Assembly (NCBI GenBank): GCA_023266075.1
Contig: JAHFRX010000105.1
Coordinates: 1 to 5,750 of the forward strand
Source: Legionellaceae bacterium
Lineage (GTDB): Bacteria; Pseudomonadota; Gammaproteobacteria; Legionellales; Legionellaceae
DNA: 5,750 bases
Direction of reading: 5' to 3'
The first letter of the stretch is position 1; every line of letters begins with the position of its first letter. The position numbers and the translations under genes were made by a program. The notes below the pieces were generated by a model. That model did not search any database. It saw nothing but the letters and a program-made list of their open reading frames with translations, and had not been told where the DNA came from. This document shows positions 1 through 5,750 of this stretch, piece after piece.

Positions 1-21
1 ATGGTTTGGGTATCATAGAAA

Positions 22-44
22 CTACTGAGAAATTATCTCGGTAG
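22..44 (-). other. Hairpin spanning the aminotransferase stop codon
   Basis: A nine-position stem with one mismatch (CTACCGAGA pairing with TCTCAGTAG, read on the minus strand) encloses a five-base TAATT loop, and its 3' arm ends on the TAG stop. In the sense RNA the mismatch is C opposite A. It is followed only by TTTCT, a poor U-tract. It could be a weak attenuator or 3' mRNA-stabilising element, but chance is a fair alternative because it lies in codons of the gene's variable tail. Confidence 0.35.
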
Positions 45-1212
45 CCAGTAACATCACATCTTTCAATACCTGACATGTTTTTTCGATTTCTTCCGATGAC
101 AGTGTTGGATGTATTAAGAACATGAGGCTTGTCTCACCCAATGCTTGGGCAACCGGCAATCTATGGTGTGGCCGAGAAACCGTATTCTCAAATGCTTTCT
201 CCAAATAAATTTCAGCGCAGGAGCCAGCATAGCAGGGTACACCTCGCTCTCGAATGCTTTGCATAATACGATTACGATCCCAACCATCTCCTAGCATCTC
301 GGGCTTAATAAAAACATAACATTTATAAGCGGCATGCTCGATTAACGCTGGCAAGTCCGGTACACGTAAGCCTTTTAAGAGACGTGCCATAGACCAAATA
401 CGCGTTGCATGTTGAAGACGTTTGGCATGCCAAGAAGGCATTCGTGTTAATTGTATACGCCCAATCGCTGCTTGTATTTCAATCATACGCCAATTCGTAC
501 CTATCTGCTCATGTACCCATTGAAATCCAGGCCCTGCATGGCGAGCCGCCTCCATTGCAATTTTTGATTTACCATGATCTTTATAAGACCACATCAATTC
601 ATATAAAACCTTATCTTTGGTGGTCACCATTCCACCTTCCCCACCGGTTGTCATGATTTTATCTTGACAAAAAGACCATGCGCCAATGTCTCCAATTGAA
701 CCCACAGAACGCCCTTTGTAAGCCGCACCATGCGCTTGAGCACAGTCTTCGATCACACATAGCCCATGCGCTTTCGCTAAATCCATTATCGGGTCCATAT
801 CACACGGCCAGCCCGCTAAGTGTACGCAAATAATGGCGCGTGTTTTAGCAGTCACCAGAGGCTTTATGGTTTCTGCTGTAATATTCTGACTATTTTCATC
901 AACATCAGCAAAGATGGGTATTGCACCAGCAGTCACAATACATGATGCTGAAGCGATAAAAGAACGTGAGGTGACAATCACTTCATCACCAACACCAATT
1001 TTACATGCTTTTAGCGCAATATCTAAAGCCACTGTACCATTCGTTAAGGCAACTGCGTGAGGCACACCAATAAATGCCGCAAATTCCTCTTCAAAAATAC
1101 GACATTCTTTCCCTGTCCAGTAATTGACGCGATTAGACAGGAGTACACGTTGAATGGCTTGTGCTTCTTCCTCTGTAAAATCGGGCCATGATGAAAAATG
1201 AGTGTCTAGCAA
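22..1212 (-). CDS. DegT/DnrJ/EryC1/StrS-family PLP-dependent sugar aminotransferase
   Basis: Predicted nucleotide-sugar aminotransferase (396 aa): it converts a keto-sugar, probably a UDP-4-keto-6-deoxyhexose, to the amino sugar using PLP and an amino donor such as glutamate. Visible fold-type-I features are LTNGTVALDIAL (56-67, PLP phosphate region), VIEDCAQAHGA (153-163) with Asp156 for the pyridine nitrogen and Gln159 near the ring, and WSFCQDKIMTTGGEGGM (179-195) with Lys185 as the Schiff-base lysine. YWTGKE (31-36) and the C-terminal small domain complete a full-length protein. Translation should start at TTG 1212: a perfect AAGGAG lies seven bases upstream, and the homologous FSSWPDFTEEE region begins at once, with no nearby in-frame ATG. 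The neighbouring PglC-like gene suggests the product becomes the first sugar of the repeat unit. No acetyltransferase or 4,6-dehydratase gene is in the window. Related family members act as dehydrases, but the retained lysine argues for transamination. Confidence 0.94.
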   Translation of the reverse strand: MLDTHFSSWPDFTEEEAQAIQRVLLSNRVNYWTGKECRIFEEEFAAFIGVPHAVALTNGTVALDIALKACKIGVGDEVIVTSRSFIASASCIVTAGAIPIFADVDENSQNITAETIKPLVTAKTRAIICVHLAGWPCDMDPIMDLAKAHGLCVIEDCAQAHGAAYKGRSVGSIGDIGAWSFCQDKIMTTGGEGGMVTTKDKVLYELMWSYKDHGKSKIAMEAARHAGPGFQWVHEQIGTNWRMIEIQAAIGRIQLTRMPSWHAKRLQHATRIWSMARLLKGLRVPDLPALIEHAAYKCYVFIKPEMLGDGWDRNRIMQSIRERGVPCYAGSCAEIYLEKAFENTVSRPHHRLPVAQALGETSLMFLIHPTLSSEEIEKTCQVLKDVMLLATEIISQ

Positions 1213-1219
1213 GATACAT

Positions 1220-1225
1220 CTCCTT
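1220..1225 (-). promoter_or_regulatory. Strong Shine-Dalgarno AAGGAG deciding a TTG start
   Basis: AAGGAG lies in the 19-nt gap between the sugar transferase stop and the aminotransferase gene, seven bases before the TTG at 1212. This is the only textbook ribosome site in the window. An ATG at 1219-1217 touches the Shine-Dalgarno with no spacer and is in another frame that stops after 28 codons, so it is not the gene start. Confidence 0.85.
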
Positions 1226-1231
1226 GTTCCC

Positions 1232-1828
1232 TTAGGACTCTACTGTGCCAATAAATCGCTCTGCAGTCACTTGTCCTTTTGACTGAATACCTTCACGCTT
1301 AAAAACCTTATATGCGGTTAAGAATAAAATTTTTAAATCCAAACCGAATGACTGATGCTCAACATACCACACATCTAATTTAAATTTTTCTTCCCAAGAT
1401 AACGTATTTCTACCATTGACTTGCGCCCAACCTGTGATTCCTGGTCGCACAAGATGTCTTTTGTTTTGTTCGGTTGTATATAATGGCAAGTATTCCATCA
1501 ATAACGGCCGTGGCCCGACCAAACTCATTTCGCCCACTAAAACATTCCAAAGCTCAGGCAGCTCATCCATGCTCGTTGCACGTAAAAATCGGCCAAATCG
1601 AGTTAACCTTAGAACATCTGACAGTGGCCTACCCACCTCATCCACAGCATCCATCATACTTCTAAATTTAATTAACTTAAAAGGCTTACCTCCAAGACCT
1701 GGGCGATGTTGCATAAATAGAACAGGCGAGCCCAAACAACAGCGAATCATGCACCACAATAACAAAAATAACGGTAACAAGAAAAACAATAATATCCCCG
1801 AGACTACCACGTCCAATGCACGCTTCAT
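1232..1828 (-). CDS. PglC-type undecaprenyl-phosphate sugar-1-phosphate transferase
   Basis: Initiating monotopic phosphoglycosyl transferase (198 aa). It moves a sugar 1-phosphate from a UDP-sugar onto undecaprenyl phosphate at the inner membrane, the first step of repeat-unit assembly. KRALD (2-6) precedes a single hydrophobic re-entrant helix (about 7-32, Pro19). Then come SPVLFMQHRPGLGGKPF (34-50), FRSM (55-58), TRFGRFLRATSMDELPEL (76-93) with the catalytic Asp88-Glu89 pair, SLVGPRPLL (102-110) and RPGITGWAQVNGRN (128-141). Its short length and lack of the four-helix N-terminal region of WcaJ/WbaP make it a minimal PglC-like form. Members of this size often use UDP-linked diacetamido-trideoxyhexoses (diNAcBac, QuiNAc4NAc); the aminotransferase gene next door fits that, but the donor is inferred. 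It follows the GT4 stop after 19 nt with only a weak GAG as ribosome site. Confidence 0.95.
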   Translation of the reverse strand: MKRALDVVVSGILLFFLLPLFLLLWCMIRCCLGSPVLFMQHRPGLGGKPFKLIKFRSMMDAVDEVGRPLSDVLRLTRFGRFLRATSMDELPELWNVLVGEMSLVGPRPLLMEYLPLYTTEQNKRHLVRPGITGWAQVNGRNTLSWEEKFKLDVWYVEHQSFGLDLKILFLTAYKVFKREGIQSKGQVTAERFIGTVES

Positions 1829-1847
1829 ACGCTCAACTCTGCTCTAC

Positions 1848-3068
1848 TTAAAGTGATACTGACTCAATAACATCCACCCATTGATGACTCAAATTTTGGC
1901 GATTAAATTCTCGTTCGGCAAGTTGTTTTGCTCGCTGACCCATCGCTAATAATTGATCTCTGTCTCTTGCTGCCTCTTCTAATGCTGTTGCAAAAGCCTC
2001 AGCATCATCCGGCGGCACCATAAAACCACACTCGTTTTTTTGAATTTTTTCTCCCAACCAACCCGGATAATTAATCAAGACGGGTAGCCCTGCAGCGATA
2101 TAATCAAAGAACTTATTCGGTGATGTACCATTATAAAATGCTGGCACATTCGCTAATATTTGCATCCCTAAGTCTGCACATGCCATGAATCTCGCAAGTT
2201 GCTCTTTTGGCATTGGCTCAAGAAAATAAAGTATGTCACCTAATGCCTCTTGTTGCACGCGTTGCTGTAAAGCAGACTTTAACTTACCCTGTCCAACACA
2301 GACCAATTTGATATGTGTTCTCTGTCGTTTTTTCAAAACAATCGCTGCATCAACCACAGCATCTAAGCCATTTGCTATACCGTGTGTACCCGTATAAATC
2401 GCTAAAAGATCGGATGCTTTTATATCCAGTGGTCGAGCAGCGGGTAATACGGCATCAAATACATGAAAATCACACCCATTCGAAATCAAGTGTACTTTTT
2501 CTGGATGAATACCACGACGCACAATACCATCCACCATACCCGGAGAGAGACCAATCAATTGGTTGGCTGCACGATAACTGATGCTCTCAAGAGAAGATAA
2601 GAGAAATAGAACGACAGGATTTTTAATCACACCCATTGCTTTGGGTAATTCAGGCCACAAATCTCGCACTTCAAAAACAAACGGTTTTTGTTTCAAGCAA
2701 CGTGCAATAATCCCTGGAATTCCCGCTGTTAACGGTGTCGATGTTGAGAATATCACATCATATTTTATTGTAAATACGCACTGAATGCTCCGACATACAA
2801 ATTTCATAAACGTCACCGAGCGTTTTATGAAATGATCATGATTTGAATAAACAAGATCGAATTCAATGACATCAATGCCGTCTATCACGCCACGCCGCAC
2901 ACCTTTCTCAAATGGCGCATCAAGACCCGTCACACCGCCTTTGTAACGCCCACAAATCATCGTGACTTGATGACCTCTTTCAATCAGCCGACGAGCCATC
3001 TCGTAAGATCGTTGGCCTACAGAACCTTGTGGCGTAGAAAAATGTTGGCTACAGTATAAAACTCTCAT
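1848..3068 (-). CDS. Glycosyltransferase family 4, WbuB-like
   Basis: Predicted retaining GT-B glycosyltransferase (406 aa) that adds a sugar from a nucleotide donor to the lipid-linked repeat unit on the cytoplasmic face. The N-terminal domain begins MRVLYCSQHF and has the acceptor-side stretch GSVGQRSYEMARRLIERGH (15-33), STSTPLTAGIPG (108-119) and FEVRDLWPE (132-140), the last typical of the WbuB group. The C-terminal donor domain shows YTGTHGIANGLDAV (225-238) and SPNKFFDYIAAGLPVL (316-331). The usual EX7E acidic pair is not intact: the positions read Gly then Asp, which I recall as a feature of this subfamily rather than damage. I chose the ATG at 3068 because it forms an ATGA overlap with the upstream stop, has GGA just before it and matches the usual MR(I/V)LY start. 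An in-frame ATG at 3077 would add MEK and has no Shine-Dalgarno. The donor sugar cannot be told. Confidence 0.92.
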   Translation of the reverse strand: MRVLYCSQHFSTPQGSVGQRSYEMARRLIERGHQVTMICGRYKGGVTGLDAPFEKGVRRGVIDGIDVIEFDLVYSNHDHFIKRSVTFMKFVCRSIQCVFTIKYDVIFSTSTPLTAGIPGIIARCLKQKPFVFEVRDLWPELPKAMGVIKNPVVLFLLSSLESISYRAANQLIGLSPGMVDGIVRRGIHPEKVHLISNGCDFHVFDAVLPAARPLDIKASDLLAIYTGTHGIANGLDAVVDAAIVLKKRQRTHIKLVCVGQGKLKSALQQRVQQEALGDILYFLEPMPKEQLARFMACADLGMQILANVPAFYNGTSPNKFFDYIAAGLPVLINYPGWLGEKIQKNECGFMVPPDDAEAFATALEEAARDRDQLLAMGQRAKQLAEREFNRQNLSHQWVDVIESVSL

Positions 3069-4891
3069 TTTTTCCATTCATATTCAGTAATCATCTGCCC
3101 TGGCTGATGGACCACAACCTCGACGACGGGGCTTTGGGTCTTTTGCATATAATACCTCGACTCCCACCCATCTACCAGCGTCATCTCGATAATCGGTACA
3201 GAAGAGAAAATACTCAATCTCCCTTTTGCACTGACCATTTGTTCTGCATTCAAAACCCAATCCGCTTGTTCTAATCGCCATCTCAAGACCGCTTTTTTCT
3301 TAAACCCATCAATATCATCAATCACTTTCAATTTCAAGGAAGACAATACGATTGTGCGTTTATGATAAACACCATGCCGATCACGATACGCTGCTGCAAC
3401 GGAAATCTCATCTCCCGATGTTGAGATGGGCTCAACATGATCTGTGTTCAACCAATCCCCAAAAAGGAACCGGCTTAAGCGAGGCATTTGGTCTCGCTCA
3501 TCAAATTGAATGGTATTATGGCTCTGCGTCCCTGGAAAATATGCATTCTCCTCAGGAGTACCATGATAACTATACGTCCCAGCATCACGTAATACATTCA
3601 AACCCGTTACCCAACAGTCTACATGCAATATATCCGCTTGGCTCGGTCGATAATGAAACCGTGGATAACGAAGAACCACCATCACATCCTGCTGCTGCAA
3701 AACGGCATATCCGCCTTGGTCATACAATTTAGATTGTTTGAAATGGATCATATCCTTCGGTTGCGGTATTTTAAATAATGCTATTCGACGATTAAAATCG
3801 CCTTTGCCTTCATATGCAACTTTATGATAAAAAAGTACCGCGGCTGTTTGGACTGTTAAACGAAAATCACGGTATTCTATACGACCCACTGGAAATAAAT
3901 AAGCGCCATCATTTGCACCAATAACGGGAACATCTCCCGTCGTCGCATCGACCATGTTCCCTAACCACGCCACAGCCGCTTTTACTTTTCTAATATAATT
4001 TGATGAAAATGGCGCCAATTTCACATGACTTCTCCATATTTCCACCATCGATAGTGTATCCAGCAGCACGCGGTGATAATTCGTGGAGTATTGACTAAAA
4101 CTACCATCTTTTTCAACGAGACGACCCACTAACTTTTCAAGCCATTTTCGCCCCAAGCGCTCCCAGCGCAGACCTTCTGTCACACCATTGATTTTAAGCC
4201 AGCTCCCTCCAATAAATAACGCAGCCGCTTCAGAAGTACCGTGGTTATTATTTTGTGACAGCGCATACTGAAGCGTTTGCTCAATCCGAATGATATGCAA
4301 TTTAATCATATCACATAACGTTGACGTGGTGCGGGTTTCCTGACGCAACAACACGCTGGCCATGGCTAAATGTAAAACACGAACACCAGCTTCTTGACCA
4401 CATTTCCAATTGACACCTTGAAAAGGTGGGTTTTTATCTAACCAATCCGCAAGCCATCGGTTCAATTGCTGAAAAGCGCTCTCATCTCCCGCCAGATAAC
4501 GCTCAACAAAAGCCAGCACCCAAGAAAAACGTGACGCTTCCCAAATCAGCTTAATATCGCCTGTTTCAGCATTAAAATCGCTTAATTCAGTCCAACATTT
4601 CTCGCTCGTAGTTTCTTTTCCATGAACAGGGTTGAGATGCCAATTGGGTGGCGCCACGCCAACATGGTAAGGCCACCACCCAAAATATAAAGCGGTATTT
4701 TTCCAATGATCTGAAGGTATAAATGAGGTCACTTGCACGTTATCTTCTAAAAAAAAAGGACCTGCAATACCACCTACATGCCCAGGTCGTATTGATTTTA
4801 AATAGAATTTCACACGAAGCTTATGATGAAGCACTCTAAAAACATTTAAAATTCCCAAAGCGAAAACCGTTCTCACCTGCGTCCTAAGCAT
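3065..4891 (-). CDS. Heparinase II/III-family (alginate-lyase-like) protein
   Basis: A 608-aa protein with the usual two-part layout of the family: an alpha-helical toroid of roughly residues 60-360 and a beta-sandwich of about 385-600. Visible motifs are NNNHGTSEAAAL (214-225), FSQYSTNYHRVLLD (265-278, the Tyr/His-rich stretch where lyases of this fold keep catalytic residues), HVDCWVTGLNVLRDAGTYSY (423-442) and FPGTQSHNTIQFDERDQ (452-468, the heparinase 'HNT' region). Characterised relatives cleave uronic-acid polysaccharides by beta-elimination; here the substrate is unknown. No convincing signal peptide is visible: the N-terminus has only a short hydrophobic patch (VFALGILNVF, 9-18) flanked by basic residues, unlike periplasmic alginate lyases. 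The chosen ATG has no Shine-Dalgarno. A GTG at 4876 (codon 6) has AGGA five bases upstream and would give 603 aa. It sits between the oxidoreductase and GT4 genes, overlapping both. A run of nine T lies early in the gene. Confidence 0.9.
   Translation of the reverse strand: MLRTQVRTVFALGILNVFRVLHHKLRVKFYLKSIRPGHVGGIAGPFFLEDNVQVTSFIPSDHWKNTALYFGWWPYHVGVAPPNWHLNPVHGKETTSEKCWTELSDFNAETGDIKLIWEASRFSWVLAFVERYLAGDESAFQQLNRWLADWLDKNPPFQGVNWKCGQEAGVRVLHLAMASVLLRQETRTTSTLCDMIKLHIIRIEQTLQYALSQNNNHGTSEAAALFIGGSWLKINGVTEGLRWERLGRKWLEKLVGRLVEKDGSFSQYSTNYHRVLLDTLSMVEIWRSHVKLAPFSSNYIRKVKAAVAWLGNMVDATTGDVPVIGANDGAYLFPVGRIEYRDFRLTVQTAAVLFYHKVAYEGKGDFNRRIALFKIPQPKDMIHFKQSKLYDQGGYAVLQQQDVMVVLRYPRFHYRPSQADILHVDCWVTGLNVLRDAGTYSYHGTPEENAYFPGTQSHNTIQFDERDQMPRLSRFLFGDWLNTDHVEPISTSGDEISVAAAYRDRHGVYHKRTIVLSSLKLKVIDDIDGFKKKAVLRWRLEQADWVLNAEQMVSAKGRLSIFSSVPIIEMTLVDGWESRYYMQKTQSPVVEVVVHQPGQMITEYEWKK
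4749..4757 (-). repeat. Nine-base T homopolymer inside the heparinase-like gene
   Basis: On the coding strand nine T in a row cover the end of Pro45 through Leu48 (PFFL). It is the longest mononucleotide run I noticed in the window and lies about 140 bases into the gene. A one-base slip would truncate nearly the whole protein, so it is a possible slippage site. The gene as given is in frame. Confidence 0.9.
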
Positions 4892-5750
4892 GCAAAAACT
4901 GCCGTAACTGCTGATCTACGTCGATGGTCACTTGAGCGACTTCAAACAACTCCTCTATTGGAATGGGCGAAGAAAGACCTTCTGCAACCGCACTTAAAAA
5001 AGCTTTCGTACACGCCACTTGCCCTTTATCTTGCTTCCACAAATGCATTTTTTTAAACCCAGGCCAGCCAAATCCATATAATTTTCGAAAATTATCTAAT
5101 TGTAAAATGCGGCCAGCAGTAAACACTTCTATTCGCTCTTTAGAAAATGACGCCGCACCATTTGCAAGATAGTGAATCGTACCCATTGAACCATCTTCAA
5201 ATTTCAAATGAATACTCGCTTTATCCATTGCCACAGATAAATATGCTGAAGGCCCTAAGCATTCTGCATGCACAGAAATAATTTTATGCCCGACAAGATA
5301 ACGCATTAAATCGATAAAATGACAAGCTTCTCCAAGAATACGCCCACCACCGACCGAAACATCTTGCGTCCAATGCTCTTTTGGAATAGCGCCCACATTC
5401 ATCGTCATGATAAAAGCCTTCGGCGCTTTCACCGCGCTTAATAATGCTTTCATTTTTTGCACATGCACAGAAAATCTACGATTAAATCCAACCATCATCT
5501 GTAATTTTTTACCTGAAACAACACTCATATGATAAGCCGCCTCTACTTCGGCCAATTCATCTAACCGAAGTACCAATGGTTTTTCAACAAAGACATGTTT
5601 CCCGGCCTGAAGTGCTTGTGTCACAAATGATGCATGCGTGTTATGGCGTGTCACAATCACCAACGTATTGATTTCTTTATTTTCAAGAAGTTCTTGCACA
5701 TCTGACGACGCTTGCTTAAACCCTATTTTATGACCATGAATGACGCCATT
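4884..5750 (-). CDS. Bi-domain oxidoreductase, C-terminal Gfo/Idh/MocA part (5' end outside window)
   Basis: NAD(P)-dependent oxidoreductase fragment; 288 residues are visible. The reading frame stays open to the right edge. The GTG at 5699 is an internal Val codon, not a start, because the 17 codons before it continue family-like sequence (IGFKQASSDVQELL). Numbering from the edge, the end of the Rossmann domain shows TRHNTHA (about 34-40) and GKHVFVEKPL with the family's EKP lysine near 57. The C-terminal half has GGGRILGEACHFIDL (about 134-148), with the conserved His near 144. The late stretch DNFRKLYGFGWPGF, followed by QDKGQ, resembles from memory proteins in which this domain is fused behind a zinc alcohol-dehydrogenase-like domain. 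The fused N-terminal domain is therefore inferred, not seen. A stand-alone Gfo/Idh/MocA sugar dehydrogenase is the alternative. The substrate is unknown. Its stop overlaps the next gene by 8 nt, suggesting coupling to the heparinase-like protein. Confidence 0.9.
   Translation of the reverse strand, partial: NGVIHGHKIGFKQASSDVQELLENKEINTLVIVTRHNTHASFVTQALQAGKHVFVEKPLVLRLDELAEVEAAYHMSVVSGKKLQMMVGFNRRFSVHVQKMKALLSAVKAPKAFIMTMNVGAIPKEHWTQDVSVGGGRILGEACHFIDLMRYLVGHKIISVHAECLGPSAYLSVAMDKASIHLKFEDGSMGTIHYLANGAASFSKERIEVFTAGRILQLDNFRKLYGFGWPGFKKMHLWKQDKGQVACTKAFLSAVAEGLSSPIPIEELFEVAQVTIDVDQQLRQFLHA

Noticed and set aside
1..16. ATG at 16-14 on the minus strand (Met-Ile-Pro-Lys-Pro) as the start of a further operon gene.
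   Set aside because: Only five codons are visible and there is no Shine-Dalgarno upstream, so it cannot be supported from this window.
1416..1856. Open frame of 146 codons on the plus strand, antisense to the sugar transferase and the end of the GT4 gene.
   Set aside because: The minus-strand frames carry full family motifs with catalytic residues. The plus-strand product is low-complexity (Asn-, Ser- and Arg-rich) and resembles nothing I recognise.
2034..2041. A AAA AAC heptamer in the correct phase for -1 frameshifting in the GT4 gene (around Gln-Lys-Asn, residues 343-345).
   Set aside because: The -1 frame reaches a stop after roughly 20 codons within a conserved glycosyltransferase domain. 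I saw no internal ribosome-like stimulator, and AAC is a weak slippery codon in bacteria.
1848..3068. Loss of the EX7E acidic pair in the GT4 enzyme as a sign of inactivity.
   Set aside because: The rest of the protein is full length and motif-rich, and the NKFFDY variant is what I recall for WbuB-like enzymes, so I treat it as a subfamily trait.
3352..3732. Open frame of 126 codons on the plus strand within the heparinase-like gene.
   Set aside because: It is antisense to well-conserved heparinase motifs. The product is His-rich without a recognisable domain, as expected from a shadow frame.
1..5750. Search by eye for CRISPR arrays, tRNA, insertion sequences, long direct repeats, riboswitches and internal promoters.
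   Set aside because: The window is almost entirely coding with gaps of 19-21 nt at most. No regularly spaced repeats, transposase motifs or terminal inverted repeats stood out, although weak repeats could escape reading by eye.

Overview
The window is a tightly packed piece of a surface-polysaccharide (O-antigen or capsule) biosynthesis locus. Five genes all read on the minus strand, so transcription runs from high to low coordinates. Base composition is moderately AT-rich. The protein sequences look like those of a Gram-negative proteobacterium, probably a gammaproteobacterium. That is an impression from protein style and gene content; there is no rRNA or other marker to fix the taxon.

Layout in order of transcription: (1) the C-terminal part of a Gfo/Idh/MocA-type oxidoreductase, very probably the second half of a 'bi-domain' Zn-alcohol-dehydrogenase-like plus Gfo/Idh/MocA protein, cut by the right edge (5750-4884); (2) a heparinase II/III-family (alginate-lyase-like fold) protein of 608 aa (4891-3065); (3) a WbuB-like GT4 glycosyltransferase (3068-1848); (4) a 198-aa PglC-type sugar-phosphate transferase that would start the lipid-linked repeat unit (1828-1232); (5) a DegT/DnrJ/EryC1/StrS PLP-dependent sugar aminotransferase that starts with TTG behind a perfect AAGGAG (1212-22). 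Junctions are an 8-nt overlap, a 4-nt ATGA overlap and two 19-nt gaps, so this looks like one operon with translational coupling. No promoter lies inside the window; it should be beyond 5750. No gap exceeds 21 nt.

Inferred joint role: the aminotransferase helps make a nucleotide-activated amino sugar. The PglC-like enzyme puts the first sugar phosphate on undecaprenyl phosphate at the inner membrane. The GT4 enzyme adds a further sugar on the cytoplasmic face. The oxidoreductase/heparinase-like pair is a recurrent but biochemically poorly defined module that may tailor a sugar or the chain. That pair is the least understood part of the window. I see no mobile element, CRISPR array, RNA gene or defence system, and I do not claim a wholly new system.
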